In this document: piece after piece, positions 34,352 to 42,645 of the stretch | How positions within the stretch are numbered: position 1 is the stretch's first letter | Layout of the letters: every line of letters begins with the position of its first letter | Assembly (NCBI GenBank): GCA_965276785.1 | Contig: OZ255629.1 | Location: forward strand, 3,720,001 to 3,784,000 | Length of the DNA stretch: 64,000 nt | Reading direction: 5' to 3' | Origin: LMUY01 sp965276785 | GTDB lineage: Bacteria > Pseudomonadota > Alphaproteobacteria > Acetobacterales > Acetobacteraceae | Position numbers and translations under genes: made by a program | Notes under the pieces: generated by a model | The model's input: only the letters and a program-made list of their open reading frames with translations | Databases searched by the model: none | What the model was told of the DNA's origin: nothing

Positions 34352-36241
34352 TCACGACGCAAGGCTGGCGCCGGCATGGAAATGGGCATAGACGCGGCGG
34401 GCTGTCTCCCGGTTGATGCCGGGCGCGGCCTCCAAGTCGCTCAGCCCGGCCTGCTTCACGCCGCGTGCGGAGCCGAAGTGGTTGAGCAACGCCCGCTTGC
34501 GCGCCGCACCGACACCCTCGATGTCGTCCAGCTCGCTGCGCACCAGCGTCTTGGCGCGGCCGGCACGGTGCGTGGTGATGGCGAAGCGGTGGGCCTCGTC
34601 CCGAACCCGTTGCAGGTAGTACAGCACCGGGTCGCGCGGAGGGAGCTGAAATGGGTCACGGCCCTCTGTGTGGAACCACTCGCGGCCGGCGTCGCGGTCA
34701 GGGCCCTTGGCGATGCCGACCAGCTTTACGTCCTGCACGCCAAGGTCGGCCAGGATGCCCTGGGCGGCGGAGAGCTGGCCGGCACCGCCGTCGATCAGCA
34801 CCAAGTCGGGCCAGTGGGCGCCCTCGCCCTCCGCAGCTTCCTTCAGCGCACGGGCGAAGCGGCGTTCCAGCACCTCGCGCATCATGGCGAAGTCGTCGCC
34901 GGGCATGATGGGATTGCGGATGGCGAACTTGCGGTAAGCGCTTTTGGCGGCGCCTTCAGGGCCGAACACCACCATCACGCCATAAGCATTGGCGCCCATG
35001 ATGTGGCTGTTGTCGTAGCACTCGATGCGCTCGGGCGGTGCTGGCAGGCCGAACACCTCCGCCACCCCGTCCAGCAGCTTGGCCTGGCCGGCGCCCTCGG
35101 CAAGCCTGCGCTCCAGCGCCTCGCGGGCGTTGATGGTGGCGTGCTCCACCACGCTTCGCTTCTCGCCCCGTTGCGGGGTGGTGATCTCGACCCGGCGGTG
35201 CGCCTTCAGGCAGAGCGCCTCGGCCACCAAGACGGCTTCCGGCAGGTCGTGGCTGGTCAGCACCAGAGCAGGCGGCGGCTTGTCGTCGTAGAACTGGGCG
35301 ATAAACGCTTCCAGCACCTGGCCCGCTTCGTCCTGCTTGCCATGGGTGGGGAAAAAGGCACGATTGCCGTTGTTGCGGCCGCCGCGGACGAAGAACACCT
35401 GCACGCAGGTCTGTCCCGCGGTCTGCCAGGCGGCGAACACGTCGGCATCCTGCAGGCTGGCGGGGTTGACCACGGCGGTGCCCTGGACATGGGTGAGGGC
35501 ACGGATGCGGTCGCGGGCGGCGGCGGCGCGCTCAAATTCAAGCTTGGCAGCGGCGGCTTCCATCTCGGCGGCGAGTTCCGCCTGCACCCCGGCGGCGCGC
35601 CCGTGCAGGAAGGCCTTTGCCTGCGCGACCAGCTTGCCATAGTCCTCTTGGCTGATGCGCCCGACGCAGGGGGCGCTGCAGCGCTTGATCTGGTGTAGCA
35701 GGCAGGGGCGGCTGCGATTGCGGAACACGGTGTCGGCGCAGGAGCGCAGCAGGAACACGCGCTCCATCGCCACCACGGTCTGGTTCACCGCCCAGGCGGA
35801 GGCGAACGGGCCCCAGTAGGAACGGCCCTTTGCCTGGGTGCCGCGGAACTTGGCGATTTGCGGATAGGGGCTGTCCTCGGTCAGCATGAGCCACGGGTAG
35901 GACTTGTCGTCGCGGAGAACGATGTTGTAGCGCGGCTTGAGGCGCTTGATGAAATTGGCCTCGAGTAGCAGCGCCTCGGCCTCAGTGTGGGTGGTGACGA
36001 TCTCCATCGCCGCGGTCTGCGACACCATTAGCCGCAGGCGCTCGGGCAGGCGCGCGACCTGGGTGTAGCTGGTGACCCGCTTCTTCAGGCTGCGCGCCTT
36101 GCCGACATAGAGCGCATCGCCCTTGGCATCCAACATGCGGTAGACACCGGGGCTGCCGGGCATGGTTTGAAGCGCGCGCTGGATTACGGCAGCGCCGAGA
36201 ACGTCTGGCGGCAGTTCGGGGGGCAGTGCGGGTTCACCCAT
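34352..36241 (-). CDS. uvrC: UvrABC excinuclease subunit C
   Basis: 629 aa, a normal length. Domains in order: GIY-YIG nuclease (GSPGVYRMLDAKGDALYVGKA, about 29-50) for the 3' cut, a Cys-containing region (CLLHQIKRCSAPCVG), the UVR motif (about 215-250), the RNase H-like UvrC domain with ERIECYDNSHIMGANAYG for the 5' cut, and C-terminal helix-hairpin-helix motifs (DIEGVGAARKRALLNHFGS). It makes both incisions in nucleotide excision repair. It converges on the monooxygenase gene 24 bp away. Confidence 0.95.
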   Translation of the reverse strand: MGEPALPPELPPDVLGAAVIQRALQTMPGSPGVYRMLDAKGDALYVGKARSLKKRVTSYTQVARLPERLRLMVSQTAAMEIVTTHTEAEALLLEANFIKRLKPRYNIVLRDDKSYPWLMLTEDSPYPQIAKFRGTQAKGRSYWGPFASAWAVNQTVVAMERVFLLRSCADTVFRNRSRPCLLHQIKRCSAPCVGRISQEDYGKLVAQAKAFLHGRAAGVQAELAAEMEAAAAKLEFERAAAARDRIRALTHVQGTAVVNPASLQDADVFAAWQTAGQTCVQVFFVRGGRNNGNRAFFPTHGKQDEAGQVLEAFIAQFYDDKPPPALVLTSHDLPEAVLVAEALCLKAHRRVEITTPQRGEKRSVVEHATINAREALERRLAEGAGQAKLLDGVAEVFGLPAPPERIECYDNSHIMGANAYGVMVVFGPEGAAKSAYRKFAIRNPIMPGDDFAMMREVLERRFARALKEAAEGEGAHWPDLVLIDGGAGQLSAAQGILADLGVQDVKLVGIAKGPDRDAGREWFHTEGRDPFQLPPRDPVLYYLQRVRDEAHRFAITTHRAGRAKTLVRSELDDIEGVGAARKRALLNHFGSARGVKQAGLSDLEAAPGINRETARRVYAHFHAGASLAS

Positions 36242-36392
36242 CGGATGCCTGCGAAATCACCAGCTCGGCGAGGAAAGTTTCCACCAGTGCTGTGGATAAG
36301 TTTGTGGAGGACTGCGCGGGGAGCGCCGTGACTTGGCGGTTAACCGGGAGTTCCACCACCTTGCACGGTTTTTGGGCATGATCGTCAAACAT
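36234..36392 (-). CDS. Possible small protein upstream of uvrC
   Basis: 52 aa from ATG 36392; stop overlaps the uvrC start by 8 bp, as in coupled genes. The sequence (FDDHAQKPCKVVELPVNRQ...TALVETFLAELVISQASDG) has no recognised domain and no clear ribosome site. It could be a leader peptide or a chance frame; the overlap with uvrC is the only argument for it. Confidence 0.3.
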   Translation of the reverse strand: MFDDHAQKPCKVVELPVNRQVTALPAQSSTNLSTALVETFLAELVISQASDG

Positions 36393-36459
36393 CTGATTTC
36401 GTTGTATTTTCCTTTTTGAGCGCGTCACAAAGTCAAAACATTGCCGTATATCGCTGACT

Positions 36460-36909
36460 TTATTGCGAGTTCGTGCTGCCGGGTGGACAAGTCGGACCGC
36501 GGCGTTCGATTTCCACCCCGACAGAGGCGAGATCGTCGAACGCGTCCAGCTTCTCTACACGGACGCGCACAAGCTCGATTCGGGCGTCCTCCAGGCACTT
36601 CTCCGCGATCCGTTCGGCAAGGGTTTCCACCAGCATGACGTGCCCGGCCCCCACCACGGCCCGCACGTTGCGGGCAACCTGCTCGTAATCCACCACCCGG
36701 CTGAGTTCGTCGCGGCCGACCCCCGCACGGGACAGGCCGGCGCCAGCCGCATCGAACGGGGCTTCAGCGACGGCGAGATCGATGTTGAGCCGGATGCGCT
36801 GGGGCGCGGCGTGCTCGTGCGGGTAAACTCCGATCGAGGCGGGCAGCACCATATCGCGCAGGAAGACGTGACGACGGCCTTCTTGCGCCAGTCGAGGAAC
36901 ATCTCTCAT
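36460..36909 (-). CDS. folB: Dihydroneopterin aldolase FolB
   Basis: 149 aa from ATG 36909, overlapping the upstream SDR gene stop by 4 bp (ATGA). FolB patterns: VFLRDMVLPASIGVYPHEHAAPQRI with the conserved Gly-x-Tyr-x-x-Glu/His stretch, ELSRVVDYEQV and LVETLAERIAEKCL, ending with VRVRVEKLDAF. It cleaves dihydroneopterin to 6-hydroxymethyl-dihydropterin in folate synthesis. A roughly 18-residue N-terminal lead and a basic/Pro tail extend it beyond the usual about 120 residues. Confidence 0.88.
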   Translation of the reverse strand: MRDVPRLAQEGRRHVFLRDMVLPASIGVYPHEHAAPQRIRLNIDLAVAEAPFDAAGAGLSRAGVGRDELSRVVDYEQVARNVRAVVGAGHVMLVETLAERIAEKCLEDARIELVRVRVEKLDAFDDLASVGVEIERRGPTCPPGSTNSQ

Positions 36910-37667
36910 TCCGCGGGCGCCTCCCCCTTCGCTGGGCTCCATTGCAGGTGCTGGCCGCCATCGAGCGCGATCATCTGGCCCGTCACCGAGGGCAGGGCAA
37001 GGAGGGCGAGCACGGCGCGGGCCACTTCGTCGGGGCTGGTGCCGCGGCCGAGCGGTGTGGCGGCGCATTGCTGCGCGAACTGCTCGGCCGACTGGCGCGG
37101 GCTCGGCAGGGCTGGGCCCGGTCCGATCGCATTGACCCGGATGCGCGGCGCCAAGGCCAGGGCCAGGGATTGGGTGAGTGCCCAGAGCGCGGCCTTGGAG
37201 ACGGTGTAGGAGACGAAGTGCGGCGTCAGCGACCAGACCCGCTGGTCCAGCAGGTTGATCACGTTGCCCGCCACGCCGGAGGGCAGAGCCTTGGCGAAGG
37301 CTTGGATGAGCACGAAGGGGGCGCGGAGATTGGGTTCGAGATGGGCGTCCCAACTGGCGCGGCCGGCGGTGTCCCATTCGTCGCGCTGGAAGGTGCTGGC
37401 GTTGTTGACCAGGACGCCGACCGGGCCGAGCGCCGTTGTGGCTTGGGCGATTAGGCCTGCGGTCGCGGTCTCGTCGGCGAGGTCGGCAGCAAGGACGGCG
37501 GCCCGGCCGCCCGTCGCCTCGATGTCAGCGGCCAGGGCCCGCGCCTCGGCTTGGCTGCGACGGCAGTGCAAGGCGACGGGATGGCCGGCTTGTGCCAAGG
37601 CGAGGGCGATGGTGCGGCCGAGCCGCTGCGCGCTGCCGGTGACGAGGGCGGTGGGGGGTGCGGGCAT
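36906..37667 (-). CDS. SDR oxidoreductase, pteridine reductase / FolM-like
   Basis: 253 aa. The Rossmann TGSAQRLGRTIALALA at about 10-25, the following HCRRSQAEA (NADPH-type Arg pattern of PTR1/FolM), NNAS, and the catalytic YxxxK as YTVSKAA are present. The combination TGxxxRLG and HxxRS is typical of pteridine reductases, and the gene is translationally coupled to folB. I therefore infer reduction of dihydrofolate/dihydropterin (a FolA substitute or FolM role). A generic SDR of unknown substrate is the alternative. Confidence 0.7.
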   Translation of the reverse strand: MPAPPTALVTGSAQRLGRTIALALAQAGHPVALHCRRSQAEARALAADIEATGGRAAVLAADLADETATAGLIAQATTALGPVGVLVNNASTFQRDEWDTAGRASWDAHLEPNLRAPFVLIQAFAKALPSGVAGNVINLLDQRVWSLTPHFVSYTVSKAALWALTQSLALALAPRIRVNAIGPGPALPSPRQSAEQFAQQCAATPLGRGTSPDEVARAVLALLALPSVTGQMIALDGGQHLQWSPAKGEAPAE

Positions 37668-37703
37668 GAAAAGGCCTGTACTGCGACGCCGGCGAGCGGT
37701 AAA

Positions 37704-38066
37704 CTAGACCTGTTCCAGCAACTCGATGCGGTTGCCAAATGGGTCGGCCACGAACAGGCGGTGGAGGCCATCGAGCGGCGCGTCTTCCGTCAAGCAGCAG
37801 CCTGCCTCGCGCAGGGTGCGCCGGAGCGTCGGCAGGTCATCGACAAGAAAGGCCGGGTGGGCCTTGCGGGCGGGCTGGAACGCCGGCTCAACGCCGAGAT
37901 GCACCTTGAGCGCGCCTTGCTCGAAGCAGCAACCGCCGCGCCCTGCGAGCGCGGTGGGTTTGGGCACTTCGGGCAAGCCGAGCAGACCGCCATAGAAGTC
38001 CCGCGCCTCCGCCTCCCGACCCGGCGGCATCGCGAGTTGCACGTGATCAAGTTGGCGCAAAGGCAT
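37704..38066 (-). CDS. VOC (glyoxalase/dioxygenase superfamily) protein
   Basis: 120 aa, a single VOC module: LDHVQLAMPPGREAEARDFYGGLLGL at the start and HRLFVADPFGNRIELLE at the end. Metal-ligand positions are His in LDHVQ and Glu in RIELLE. VOC proteins include glyoxalase I, fosfomycin-resistance and dioxygenase enzymes, so the reaction cannot be inferred. Same strand as the folB/SDR pair, 36 bp upstream of it. Confidence 0.8.
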   Translation of the reverse strand: MPLRQLDHVQLAMPPGREAEARDFYGGLLGLPEVPKPTALAGRGGCCFEQGALKVHLGVEPAFQPARKAHPAFLVDDLPTLRRTLREAGCCLTEDAPLDGLHRLFVADPFGNRIELLEQV

Positions 38067-38232
38067 GCTTCAGCTTAACCGTAGAATTCAGCAGACGCGA
38101 TCAGGCGCTGACACTTTTTGGCCAGCGGCAGTGACGGCGTCCGGAGACGGAACGCGTGCAACCTCCTGTAAAACTCACACTGCCGGAGAACGAATCCCAA
38201 GCTGCTATGGAAGCGTTCGACGGCGCGTCCCA

Positions 38233-38715
38233 TTATGCCTGTTCCGCTATGCGGAGCTCCGGCTGGTGTTCGACCGGGAAATTGACCGAACGTGCAATAA
38301 AGCAGAGCCGGTTTGCTTCGCAGTGAAGGGCTTCGGCCACGGCACGGTCCGACCCCGCCGCAATAGTGACTCTGGGGCGCAGCAGGACCGAGCTGAACTG
38401 GCCGGCACCGCCATCCTCCTCGACCATTTGGCCCTCCGCGTCATCCTCGTAGTCAAGCACCGTCACGCCCCGGGCGGCACATAGGCCGAGATACCAAAGC
38501 TTGTGGCAGGCCGCGAGCGACGCCAGCAGAAGCTCCTCCGGGTTCCAACGGGCGGGGTCGCCGCGAAAGCTCGGATCCGACGAGCCGTCGATGGGGAGTT
38601 TGCCAGCAGCACTGATCCGGTGCGCCCGGCTATACCCGGCATAGGACGCCGTACCGAATCCCTCATTGCCGGTCCAAGTCACCCGGATCCGATACTCGTG
38701 CAGCTTGCTCGCCAT
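38233..38715 (-). CDS. OsmC-family peroxidase-like protein
   Basis: 160 aa from ATG 38715 with AAGGG upstream. OsmC/Ohr patterns: DPARWNPEELLLASLAACHKLWYLGLCAARGV containing one conserved Cys area, and HCEANRLCFIARSVNFPV with the second Cys. Members reduce organic hydroperoxides by a Cys pair. The lipoyl or thiol partner is not local. Divergent from the carbonic anhydrase gene, sharing a gap of 107 bp. Confidence 0.85.
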   Translation of the reverse strand: MASKLHEYRIRVTWTGNEGFGTASYAGYSRAHRISAAGKLPIDGSSDPSFRGDPARWNPEELLLASLAACHKLWYLGLCAARGVTVLDYEDDAEGQMVEEDGGAGQFSSVLLRPRVTIAAGSDRAVAEALHCEANRLCFIARSVNFPVEHQPELRIAEQA

Positions 38716-38822
38716 TGTTACCCTTGGTCGCCTTCGCGGCGATGCTAGCAGAGTGCGAGGCGCTCGAAACGCCGGTGACGACCCGTTGCCCGGCTTGCAG
38801 CGTTGCAAACAGAGGAGAGATC

Positions 38823-39500
38823 ATGCCGATACCGAATGATGGCGCACCGGCGCTGGACCCTGAGGCTAATGGCTTCGAGGCTCTGGTCGAGGGCGTGCTC
38901 CAATTCCAAAGGGAGGTGTTCCCAGAACGGCAGCAGCAGTTCCGCCGGCTCGCATCCGGCCAGCGGCCACACACGCTGTTCATCGCGTGTGCCGATAGCC
39001 GTGTCGTGCCGGAAATGATCACCCAGACCGATCCTGGCGAGCTGTTCGTCTGCCGGAACATCGGCAACATCGTGCCGGCGTATGGCGAGATGATGGGCGG
39101 CGTGTCGGCCATCGTCGAGTATGCATGTCTTGCGCTTGGCGTCTCGCACGTCGTGGTCTGCGGCCATTCCGACTGCGGCGCGATGAAGGCGCTGCTGGAC
39201 CCGGAGGAGCCCGGCTTGAAACGAATGCCCACAGTTGCGTCCTGGTTACGCAACGCCGCCGCTGCTCGCAGCGTGGTAGACGTCACCCGACCCGGCCTGC
39301 AGGGTGCGGCCAAGGTGCAGGCGTTGGTGGAGCAAAATGTGCGGACCCAGCTGCAACACCTGCGCACCCATCCCGCGGTCGCCGCCCGCCTCGCCGCCGG
39401 GAATCTCTCGCTGCATGGCTGGCTCTACGACATCGAAGGCGGCACGGTATCGACGCTGGACGAAGCGGGCGGGGCTGCGGTGCCGCTGGGCCGGAGTTAG
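38823..39500 (+). CDS. Beta-class carbonic anhydrase
   Basis: 225 aa from ATG 38823 with GGAGAG upstream. The zinc ligands are C56 in ACADSRV (with D58 and R60 as the catalytic dyad), and H115 and C118 in GHSDCGAM. FVCRNIGNIVP and the C-terminal LHGWLYDIEGG are also typical. It interconverts CO2 and bicarbonate in the cytoplasm. Its stop overlaps the convergent TspO gene stop by 4 bp. Confidence 0.93.
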   Translation: MPIPNDGAPALDPEANGFEALVEGVLQFQREVFPERQQQFRRLASGQRPHTLFIACADSRVVPEMITQTDPGELFVCRNIGNIVPAYGEMMGGVSAIVEYACLALGVSHVVVCGHSDCGAMKALLDPEEPGLKRMPTVASWLRNAAAARSVVDVTRPGLQGAAKVQALVEQNVRTQLQHLRTHPAVAARLAAGNLSLHGWLYDIEGGTVSTLDEAGGAAVPLGRS

Positions 39501-39976
39501 TTCCGCCGCCAAAGCTCCTCGTTCAGCAAATCCGCGAAGGCGGCCCATAGCGCCAGCGGCACCTGGCCCAGCGCGACCAGCTTGTCCACCCGCGATGCCG
39601 TCGCCACCAGCGTCAGCGCAGCGCCCGTTTCCACGGTGAGCAGCGCCGTCGAGGTCCCCAACTGCTTGCGGCCGAAAAAGACATAGGGGTGCGCCCCGAC
39701 CGCGGCCACGTTGGCGCTCCAAGCCGCGACCGCTTGGGTCCGCCGCGGGCTCGGCGGGGCTGACAGCAGGCGGTAGCCGGCCCACCCCAGCAATGGGTAG
39801 AGCACCGCCCAGGCGCCTCCGAACACCGGACCCGGCGGCGTGTAGGAGGGCTTGTTCAAGGCCGCATACCAGGCAAGCGTGCGCGGATGGTCCGGGCTTG
39901 GCGTGTTACGGCGCCCCAGCAAGGCGGCCGCCAACACGGCAGACGCGGAAATCACGGCGGCCGAGGTTTTATCCAT
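39497..39976 (-). CDS. TspO/MBR family membrane protein
   Basis: 159 aa with about five hydrophobic helices. It has the TspO core WYAALNKPSYTPPGPVFGGAWAVLYPLLGWAGY (W, P-x-x-x-P, W-x-x-LY) and a C-terminal ADLLNEELWRRN. TspO proteins bind porphyrins and cholesterol-like ligands in the membrane and take part in tetrapyrrole or stress signalling. The tail WRRN is consistent with an intact C terminus. Confidence 0.85.
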   Translation of the reverse strand: MDKTSAAVISASAVLAAALLGRRNTPSPDHPRTLAWYAALNKPSYTPPGPVFGGAWAVLYPLLGWAGYRLLSAPPSPRRTQAVAAWSANVAAVGAHPYVFFGRKQLGTSTALLTVETGAALTLVATASRVDKLVALGQVPLALWAAFADLLNEELWRRN

Positions 39977-40026
39977 AGAATTTGGTCCTTGTTGACTGCC
40001 TGGCCAACGCAGCCCATCGCTCGGGG

Positions 40027-40920
40027 TTACCCGGCCAGCGAGCGCACCGCCGCGACGAATGCTTCGGGCGCTTCCTGGGGCACGTTATGGCCGACAGCGG
40101 GCAGTTCTCGCCGCTCGTAGCCGCCAGTGAAGTGCTTGCCGGCGGCGAGCGAGGTCTGCGCGGGCGCCACTCCGTCATCGGCGCCATGCAGGTTGATGGT
40201 GGGCACGGTGATGGCCGGCTGGGCAGCCAAGCGCTGCTCGACCGGACCTGCCGACGGGTCGCCGGGCACCAGGCCGAACCGATGGCGATAGGAGTGCACA
40301 ACTACCGAGACAAAGTCCGGGTTGTCGAAGGCGGCGGCGCTGCGGGCGAAGCTCTCGTCGGTGAACGTCCAGCTTGGCGACCAGAGCCGCCAGAGCAAGC
40401 GTGTGAAGGCAGCGCGGTTTGCCGCCAGGCCGGCCGCGCCTCGGTCGCCGTGCAGATAATACTGATACCAGAGGCGGTGCTCCTGGTGTGGCGACGCTGG
40501 AGTATTGGCGGCGGCGATGTCCTGGATGTTGTAGCCGGTGCAGCTCAGCAGTCCGCGCACCCGCTCGGGCCAGAGCGCCGCCACGATGCAGGCAGCACGT
40601 CCGCCCCAATCGTAGCCGGCGAGCACGGCCGGCGGCAGTGACAACGCTTCCAGCAGCGCCAACAGGTCGAGCCCGAGCGCGGCCTGCTCCCCGGAGCGCG
40701 GGGTGGCCGGGTCGAGGAAGGCGGTTGCGCCGTAGCCGCGAAGATAAGGGACGATGACGCGATATCCCGCCGCCGCCAGCGCGGGCGCCACGGCCTCGTA
40801 GCTGTGGACGTCGTAGGGAAAGCCGTGCAGCAACACCACCGGCAGCCCGTGAGCGGGACCGAGATCCTGGTAGGCGACGTTGAGCACGCCGGCGCTGATA
40901 TGGTTGATGGCCGCTGCCAT
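40027..40920 (-). CDS. Alpha/beta-hydrolase, epoxide hydrolase / haloalkane dehalogenase-like
   Basis: 297 aa. The oxyanion-hole motif HGFPYD is at 32-37; the nucleophile elbow is AGYDWGG with Asp104, as in epoxide hydrolases and haloalkane dehalogenases, rather than Ser; the catalytic His is H278 in GHNVPQEAPEAF. The lid region (about 130-210) is Trp/Tyr-rich. Substrate unknown. No export signal. Nothing in the surroundings indicates a pathway. Confidence 0.8.
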   Translation of the reverse strand: MAAAINHISAGVLNVAYQDLGPAHGLPVVLLHGFPYDVHSYEAVAPALAAAGYRVIVPYLRGYGATAFLDPATPRSGEQAALGLDLLALLEALSLPPAVLAGYDWGGRAACIVAALWPERVRGLLSCTGYNIQDIAAANTPASPHQEHRLWYQYYLHGDRGAAGLAANRAAFTRLLWRLWSPSWTFTDESFARSAAAFDNPDFVSVVVHSYRHRFGLVPGDPSAGPVEQRLAAQPAITVPTINLHGADDGVAPAQTSLAAGKHFTGGYERRELPAVGHNVPQEAPEAFVAAVRSLAG

Positions 40921-41180
40921 GGCATAGGCTCCTGGCTTTACCTTCTGGTCGAAGTCGCAACGGTCAAATCATCAATCAAGTGAGCTGGGAAACATCGGCG
41001 GGCGTAATTGCTGCGATATAAACGCGCGACAGGGTTGGATGCGGCTGGCATGCGTATGTGGGCCGGACTGTTGCTGTTTATCGCCACTCGGCATTTTTTC
41101 ATCCTTATACAAGAAAAACACGTTCCCGTGAGCGAGGAGTTGTTCTACATGGCCTCGGCACTCGTGCCCTGGAGCGTATC
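40921..41180. other. Intergenic stretch, divergent promoters expected
   Basis: About 260 bp between the alpha/beta-hydrolase and the next plus-strand gene. An open frame continuous with the 119-aa gene begins at 41058, but codon use upstream of 41181 looks unselected. It must carry the promoters of both divergent genes; no clear consensus was identified. Confidence 0.35.
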
Positions 41181-41540
41181 ATGGCTGCCGACCATTCGAT
41201 TAAAACCGCCGAGATCATCCGCTTCCCCCTGTCGCGAGCGGCCTCAAACACCTTCACCGCCCGGGACCGGCTTGAGGTCATGGATTGGGAAACCAAAGCC
41301 GGTGACGGTATCCGCCTGTTCATTCACAAGCGGCATGAGGGCGACCCGCCCGAGGTGGGAGAATACGCCAGCATCTATCAGGCGAATGGCGCGTGGGCGG
41401 CATGGGGCGCAGTACGGCAGGGCGGTGCAATCAGCGTATGGCGCGCGCGTGACGGCCGCGATGTCGGGCGGTTTGAGACGATGAGCGAAGTGCTGGCGAT
41501 GCTGTCGGAATACGTTGCGGGCGAGCGCCAGCGCGGCTAG
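41181..41540 (+). CDS. Small protein of unknown function
   Basis: 119 aa from ATG 41181 with GGAG eight bases upstream. The N terminus MAADHSIKTAEIIRFPLSR is followed by a stretch with MDWETKAGDGIRLFIHKR and a C terminus DVGRFETMSEVLAMLSEYV. No signal, membrane segment or known motif. Codon use matches the host, so I think it is real. The function is unknown. Confidence 0.55.
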   Translation: MAADHSIKTAEIIRFPLSRAASNTFTARDRLEVMDWETKAGDGIRLFIHKRHEGDPPEVGEYASIYQANGAWAAWGAVRQGGAISVWRARDGRDVGRFETMSEVLAMLSEYVAGERQRG

Positions 41541-41601
41541 TGCAGCCATCCCCGAGTGCGCCGCTGCGGTTGGGTCCGCAAGACATAGAGTGGCTACTCG
41601 C

Positions 41602-42534
41602 CTAACAGTTCGCGTTCTCCAGTCCCGCCATCCGCGCCACGCAGCGGCCGAGTTCTTCCACCGTCGGCTCTAAGAAGATGGTGTAGTGGTCGCCCTGTAG
41701 CGTGACGTATTCGGCGTCGATCAGCCCGCGCCAGCCAAAGCGGCGATCCAGGCCGAAGCCGCGCGGCTCGGTGGAGGAGCGGATATGCAGCGCTCGCCCG
41801 GCAAACGGCCCTGGCCGGTAGAGTGTTGTGGCTGCAGCGAGCTGGCGGCTGAGCTCTTCGTCGAACGCTTTGGTCGCGCGGTAGCTTTCAGCGGCTGCCC
41901 CGGACAAGGCCGGCGCGGTCTTCATCGGCCCCAACAGTCGCTGGGCCATGTTGCGCTGACGCAGGCAGGTGTGCAGCGACAGCTCGCCCCGTGCGACCCG
42001 CGCAAAGTCGCTCAGGATCACTTGCAGGCCGTAACTCCGCTGTGCCAGCTTACGGCGAACCGGGCTCATGGCGGCGGAATAGGCCGGGTTCCAAGTATCC
42101 ACCAACACCAGGCCAGCCACCTCGTGCCCGGCAGCCTGGAGCTGCTGTGCCGCCTCGTAGGCGATGACGCCGGCATGGCACCAGCCGAGCAGGACGTAGG
42201 GACCCTGCGGCTCCTCGCCAAGCAATTGCTGGACGTACCGAGCCGCAATCTGCTCGACCGTATCGGGCAGCCGGCCGCCGCTGCGCCGGTCCGCCGCCTG
42301 CAACGCGATGAAACGATGGTTGGCACCGATCTTTTGGCCCAGCGGGAAGAATGCGCCGTTGCTGTGCACTACCGCGAAGACCGGCTTGCCACTGCCGCGG
42401 CCGAGCCGGGTCACCCGGTCAAAGGTATATTCACGCAATTTCGCGGCCATCTCGCCGCGGGCTGGCGCCGTGGCTCCGTTCTCCCGCCCGGGCAAAGTGG
42501 TGACCCGGGGCAGATGAGAAATCGATCCAGACAT
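41602..42534 (-). CDS. Stand-alone thioesterase-domain protein with Cys nucleophile
   Basis: 310 aa, alpha/beta-hydrolase thioesterase domain of the type I NRPS/PKS kind. The nucleophile elbow reads LLGWCHAG, so C119 takes the place of the usual Ser; the acid is probably D146 (VDTWNP) and the His is H283 (GDHYTIF). Such domains release acyl or peptidyl chains from carrier proteins or edit misloaded ones. No NRPS or PKS gene is in the window. The N-terminal 30 residues are polar and unmatched. The 3' end is followed by 61 bp to the previous plus-strand gene. Confidence 0.75.
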   Translation of the reverse strand: MSGSISHLPRVTTLPGRENGATAPARGEMAAKLREYTFDRVTRLGRGSGKPVFAVVHSNGAFFPLGQKIGANHRFIALQAADRRSGGRLPDTVEQIAARYVQQLLGEEPQGPYVLLGWCHAGVIAYEAAQQLQAAGHEVAGLVLVDTWNPAYSAAMSPVRRKLAQRSYGLQVILSDFARVARGELSLHTCLRQRNMAQRLLGPMKTAPALSGAAAESYRATKAFDEELSRQLAAATTLYRPGPFAGRALHIRSSTEPRGFGLDRRFGWRGLIDAEYVTLQGDHYTIFLEPTVEELGRCVARMAGLENANC

Positions 42535-42645
42535 ATACCGCCTCGCCCTTGTTCGCCTCCACCGGCCGCAGCAGGCAAGCGGCCAGGCATCGATGTGCCA
42601 ACTTTACATCGCGCCGGTTAACAGGAGGTGTTCAAGGCGGGCGGC

